This document shows, in pieces, positions 13,008 through 13,653 of a DNA stretch of 13,653 nucleotides. The translations under genes and the position numbers were made by a program. This DNA comes from DUOJ01 sp041676265 (GTDB lineage: Bacteria > Spirochaetota > Spirochaetia > Sphaerochaetales > Sphaerochaetaceae): assembly GCA_041676265.1 (NCBI GenBank), contig JBAYSE010000037.1:1-13653 (forward strand), read 5' to 3'. The notes beneath the pieces are model-generated. The model had not been told where the DNA came from and searched no databases. It saw only the letters and a list, made by a program, of their open reading frames with translations. The first letter of the stretch is position 1. Every line of letters begins with the position of its first letter.

Positions 13008-13653
13008 GTTACATGGCGTAACCAAGCTCTTTCGATTTCGTTAAGCTCCTCTTGTAATTCTCTATAAACTCTTTCGTGGTACCCATTTAGTTGCTCTATC
13101 TCGGCATCACTTAAGAGTTCCCTCTTTATAAGTTTCTTTTCAAAGGGGACTAGTGTTAAAACTTCAAACTCGTAGAACTGTCCCATCGCCCCCTTCTCTG
13201 ACGCCTGCACCACTACCAAATTCTCTAGCCTCACCCCATGCACACCCTCACGGTAAATCCCTGGCTCGTTGGAGATAACCATCCCCTCCTCAAGGGCTAC
13301 AGCGATTGGTTTAGGTGAAATATTTTGAGGCCCTTCGTGGACGTTTAAGCAAAATCCAACACCATGGCCAGTCCCATGTCCATAATTAAGCCCCTCCTGC
13401 CAAAGGAATTGGCGAGCAAATGCATCGAGTTGGTAGCCGGCAGTTTGTTCAGGAAAAACTTGTCTGGTGAGGGCTAAATTTCCCTTGAGGACCAAAGTGT
13501 AATCCCGTTTCATCTGCTCACTGGCTTCACCAAAAAGGAGAGTTCGCGTTATATCGGTAGTTCCGGTTTCGTATTGCCCCCCAGAGTCGAGTACCAAGAG
13601 TCCGTCTCCGATTAATTCAACTGAAGACTCCGGTGTTGCGCTGTAATGGGCTA
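12995..13653 (-). CDS. Xaa-Pro aminopeptidase (aminopeptidase P, XPNPEP1-like), C-terminal part
   Basis: M24B metallopeptidase that removes an N-terminal residue preceding proline, normally with two manganese ions; cytoplasmic. The frame stays open to the window edge, so 218 C-terminal residues are visible and the start lies outside; the TTG at 13595-13597 is an internal leucine. The stretch HYSATPESS before VLDSGGQY resembles HYAPVPETN of animal XPNPEP1. All five metal ligands can be placed: Asp in VLDSGGQY, Asp in GTTDITRT, His in GTGHGVGF, Glu in SNEPGIYREG, and Glu in FYEFEVLT. The C-terminal region after FEFEVLT, with PFEKKLI and a helical tail, also suits the XPNPEP1 type, a three-domain protein of roughly 600 residues; this would be its last third. 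Lies 43 bases upstream of gpmI on the same strand. Confidence 0.93.
   Translation of the reverse strand, partial: AHYSATPESSVELIGDGLLVLDSGGQYETGTTDITRTLLFGEASEQMKRDYTLVLKGNLALTRQVFPEQTAGYQLDAFARQFLWQEGLNYGHGTGHGVGFCLNVHEGPQNISPKPIAVALEEGMVISNEPGIYREGVHGVRLENLVVVQASEKGAMGQFYEFEVLTLVPFEKKLIKRELLSDAEIEQLNGYHERVYRELQEELNEIERAWLRHVTLPL

Noticed and set aside
1..13653. Mobile element, defence island, CRISPR array, tRNA or rRNA
   Set aside because: No transposase, integrase, repeat-spacer pattern, target-site duplication or RNA gene was recognised; the genes are ordinary metabolism, translation, repair and transport.

Overview
The window is a very compact stretch of bacterial housekeeping DNA: nine protein genes, two of them cut by the window edges. 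No tRNA, rRNA, CRISPR array, insertion sequence or phage gene was seen. The largest gap between genes is 48 bases, and total intergenic DNA is about 200 bases if the internal starts chosen here are right. No stretch of 300 bases lacks a gene. The host cannot be named from the sequence alone. The gene set (B12-dependent methionine synthase, a long plant/trypanosomatid-like cofactor-independent phosphoglycerate mutase, an XPNPEP1-like aminopeptidase P, a very large glycoside hydrolase family 13 protein) is compatible with a spirochaete-like anaerobe. That is only an inference.

Left part (1-5345): the 3' part of an endonuclease III gene (nth, + strand) runs head-on into a three-gene minus-strand operon. 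In transcription order the operon is a small YqfO/NIF3-like protein, metH (cobalamin-dependent methionine synthase) and metF (methylenetetrahydrofolate reductase). MetF makes 5-methyl-tetrahydrofolate, and MetH uses it to methylate homocysteine. The small PII/CutA-like protein may be an accessory or sensor. The nth and metF reading frames overlap by 37 bases at their 3' ends.

Middle part (5346-9322): a 48-base divergent region separates that operon from pth (peptidyl-tRNA hydrolase). Downstream lies a 1119-residue GH13 (alpha-amylase superfamily) protein. It has N- and C-terminal helical extensions and lacks the usual histidine in conserved region IV, which makes a transferase- or phosphorylase-type activity worth considering.

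Right part (9323-13653): a divergent member of the dicarboxylate/amino acid:cation symporter (SDF) family is followed after 3 bases by an unrecognised polytopic membrane protein. This pair meets gpmI (phosphoglycerate mutase, minus strand) with overlapping stop codons. Upstream of gpmI, on the same strand, is the C-terminal third of an aminopeptidase P that runs off the window.

No obviously new multi-gene system is present. The best leads are the atypical GH13 enzyme, the symporter that has lost its canonical ion and substrate motifs together with its unknown membrane partner, the YqfO-like gene fused into a methionine operon, and very short or absent leaders at several genes.
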